Positions 5,364 through 6,301 of a stretch of DNA of 6,301 nucleotides are shown here, one piece after another. This DNA is from Acidobacteriota bacterium (GTDB taxonomy: Bacteria; Acidobacteriota; Terriglobia; Bryobacterales; Bryobacteraceae): contig JAPKYY010000686.1 of the NCBI GenBank assembly GCA_026394095.1, positions 1 through 6,301 on the forward strand. The letters are read 5' to 3'. Position numbers and translations under genes: made by a program. Under the pieces are notes generated by a model. That model did no database searches. It had not been told where the DNA came from and was given only the letters and a program-made list of their open reading frames with translations. Each line of letters starts with the position of its first letter. The first letter of the stretch is position 1.

Positions 5364-5379
5364 ACACAATATGTTGTGT
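5364..5379. promoter_or_regulatory. NrdR box 2 (near-perfect)
   Basis: ACACAATATGTTGTGT matches the NrdR consensus acaCwATATnTwGtgt at essentially every position and is a palindrome apart from the centre. NrdR is the nucleotide-sensing repressor of bacterial ribonucleotide reductase genes, and the site lies 106 bp upstream of the nrdJ start codon. Together with the first box it strongly suggests NrdR control of nrdJ. Confidence 0.82.
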
Positions 5380-5388
5380 CATCATCGC

Positions 5389-5458
5389 TAACGCACCAAG
5401 ATTAAGCACGCCTCCCCCGGCTGCCCACCGTCCCCAATCTTGTTGCCAAAAAGCGTTT
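5389..5458 (+). promoter_or_regulatory. Possible structured 5' leader of nrdJ
   Basis: Two nested complementary pairs are visible. AACGC (5390-5394) can pair with GCGTT (5453-5457), and CAAGATT (5397-5403) can pair with AATCTTG (5436-5442). They enclose a C-rich apical loop of 32 nt. The structure would end 13 nt before the nrdJ ribosome binding site. It does not contain motifs of the cobalamin riboswitch that I can recognise. It might be a regulatory leader or chance. Confidence 0.3.
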
Positions 5459-5470
5459 AAGTAAAAATAA

Positions 5471-5477
5471 AAAGAGG
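5471..5477 (+). promoter_or_regulatory. nrdJ ribosome binding site
   Basis: AAAGAGG lies 8 nt upstream of the ATG at 5486, in an A-rich and probably unstructured stretch. It supports the chosen nrdJ start. Confidence 0.75.
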
Positions 5478-5485
5478 TTTCGTTC

Positions 5486-6301
5486 ATGGGCCAGCTTGCT
5501 GTTGCACTCGATGCAAAAATCCCCAAGGCCAAAAAGTCACTCAGCCGTGCAGAGCGCACGGGTGTGAGCTTTCCACGCTATTTCACTGCGAAGATGGAGT
5601 CAGGAAAAACTCCGTACGATGAGATCGTATGGGAGAAACGGACTGCGACGATTGGTACATCGTCCGGTGCGGTTGTATTTGAACAGCGGGATGTGGAGGT
5701 GCCGGCCGATTGGTCTCAGACGGCAACCAACATCGTGGCAAGCAAGTATTTCCATGGAAAGATGGGTTCGCCCGAACGCGAGACCAGCGTTGGGCAACTG
5801 GTACATCGTGTGGTTGACACGATTGCCGATTGGGGCATGAAGGACGGCTACTTCAAGACTTCTGAAGACTGTGAGAACTTCCGCAACGAACTGGCGCACA
5901 TGATGCTGACCCAGAAGGCCTGCTTCAATTCACCGGTCTGGTTCAATGTAGGCGTTAAGGAACAGCGTGGATACGGTTGGGTATGGGACGAGACGATCCA
6001 GCAGGTACGCAAGCTGGAAACGGGCGAACATCGTCCGCAGTGCTCCGCCTGCTTCATTAACTCTGCCGGAGATTCGCTGGAATCGATTCTCGATCTGGCC
6101 AAGACGGAAGGCATGTTGTTCAAGTGGGGATCTGGCACCGGTTCGAACCTGTCGAGCCTGCGTGAAGACAACGCGATTCTGAGCGGCGGTGGACGCGCTT
6201 CAGGCCCGTTGAGCTTTATGCGTGGTTTTGACGCGTTTGCCGGTGTGATCAAGAGCGGTGGCAAGACTCGCCGTGCGGCGAAGATGGTCATCCTGAATAC
6301 G
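5486..6301 (+). CDS. nrdJ: Vitamin B12-dependent ribonucleotide reductase (class II), N-terminal part
   Basis: This is the adenosylcobalamin-dependent class II ribonucleotide reductase, which reduces ribonucleotides to deoxyribonucleotides in the cytoplasm without oxygen or a second radical subunit. The 272 residues visible run off the right edge; the full protein of this large class is usually around 900-1200 residues. Diagnostic stretches are QKACFNSPVWFNVG (143-156), PQCSACFINS (184-193), LDLAKTEGMLFKWGSGTGSN (202-221) and SGGGRASGPLSFMRGFDAF (233-251). The cysteine in SACF (C189) should be the N-terminal member of the redox-active pair, by family analogy. The Shine-Dalgarno AAAGAGG supports ATG 5486, and the lysine-rich first 20 residues are typical of the long form. 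Two NrdR-like boxes upstream point to control by the dNTP-sensing repressor NrdR. No frameshift is seen in the visible part. Confidence 0.97.
   Translation, partial: MGQLAVALDAKIPKAKKSLSRAERTGVSFPRYFTAKMESGKTPYDEIVWEKRTATIGTSSGAVVFEQRDVEVPADWSQTATNIVASKYFHGKMGSPERETSVGQLVHRVVDTIADWGMKDGYFKTSEDCENFRNELAHMMLTQKACFNSPVWFNVGVKEQRGYGWVWDETIQQVRKLETGEHRPQCSACFINSAGDSLESILDLAKTEGMLFKWGSGTGSNLSSLREDNAILSGGGRASGPLSFMRGFDAFAGVIKSGGKTRRAAKMVILNT

Larger units (their letters stand above)
5165..5485. other. Divergent intergenic region between the flavoprotein gene and nrdJ
   Basis: This 321-bp stretch holds no convincing gene; short open frames here lack homology-like content. The nrdJ side carries a direct repeat, two NrdR-box-like sites and a possible leader structure, listed separately. 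The left side (5217-5233) has a small inverted repeat TAGGG...CCCTA with a 7-nt loop of unclear meaning. No confident -35/-10 pair was found for either gene; TATAGA (5342-5347), inside the first NrdR-like box, is the best -10 candidate for nrdJ but has no good -35. Confidence 0.6.

Noticed and set aside
5380..5485. Cobalamin riboswitch upstream of the B12-dependent reductase
   Set aside because: Expected from the enzyme's cofactor, but no B12-box-like sequence was found and the leader is too short for the usual fold. Only simple inverted repeats are present.
5317..5559. 80-residue minus-strand open frame with a hydrophobic patch over the nrdJ promoter
   Set aside because: It crosses the nrdJ start, the ribosome binding site and both NrdR-like boxes, and shows no ribosome binding site or family resemblance.
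5848..6291. 147-residue minus-strand open frame inside nrdJ
   Set aside because: It lies antisense to an unambiguous ribonucleotide reductase sequence and has no ribosome binding site or recognisable content.
1..6301. CRISPR array, tRNA, rRNA or insertion-sequence ends
   Set aside because: No regularly spaced repeats, cloverleaf-like segments, transposase fragments or long terminal inverted repeats were seen on either strand by eye.

Overview
The window looks like a piece of a moderately GC-rich, free-living Gram-negative-type chromosome. The protein flavour suggests an acidobacterium (Acidobacteriota, Terriglobia-like), but that is an inference from remembered family resemblance, not a search. 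The evidence is the large vitamin-B12-type ribonucleotide reductase, the DevC/MacB-like efflux permease behind a MarR regulator, and a conserved hypothetical with a GSFKTRD...DIDD...DPGY signature. No rRNA, tRNA, CRISPR array or insertion sequence was seen.

Left part (1-2007, minus strand): a three-gene efflux-type cluster read right to left. It holds a MarR-family regulator, an FtsX/MacB-like ABC permease that seems to lack its first membrane helix, and the start of its ATP-binding subunit, which runs off the left edge. The last two are 5 nt apart and surely co-transcribed.

Middle part (1995-4502): accessory-looking material. A plus-strand gene encodes a 381-residue protein with a C-terminal LysM domain and a central region carrying a possible papain-like Cys-His-Asp triad, with a single cysteine in the whole protein; it is the most novel item here. 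Its stop codon directly abuts the stop of a convergent conserved hypothetical gene that is split by a frameshift near 3567. Divergent from that gene is a complete type II toxin-antitoxin operon: a Phd/YefM-like antitoxin and a VapC-like PIN-domain toxin. Its promoter is easy to read and is decorated with two TGTACA palindromes 21 bp apart, the core known from YefM operators. The antitoxin message appears leaderless, whereas the toxin has a strong Shine-Dalgarno sequence and a TTG start.

Right part (4508-6301): a minus-strand flavin reductase of the nitroreductase superfamily that keeps the Glu-Tyr-Lys substrate-lid signature of iodotyrosine deiodinase. After a 321-bp divergent intergenic region comes the start of nrdJ, the B12-dependent class II ribonucleotide reductase, which runs off the right edge. 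The intergenic region holds two NrdR-box-like 16-mers (one nearly perfect), a 10-bp direct repeat and a possible structured leader.

Taken together, core functions (dNTP synthesis, efflux) flank a compact variable segment (LysM protein, broken gene, toxin-antitoxin).
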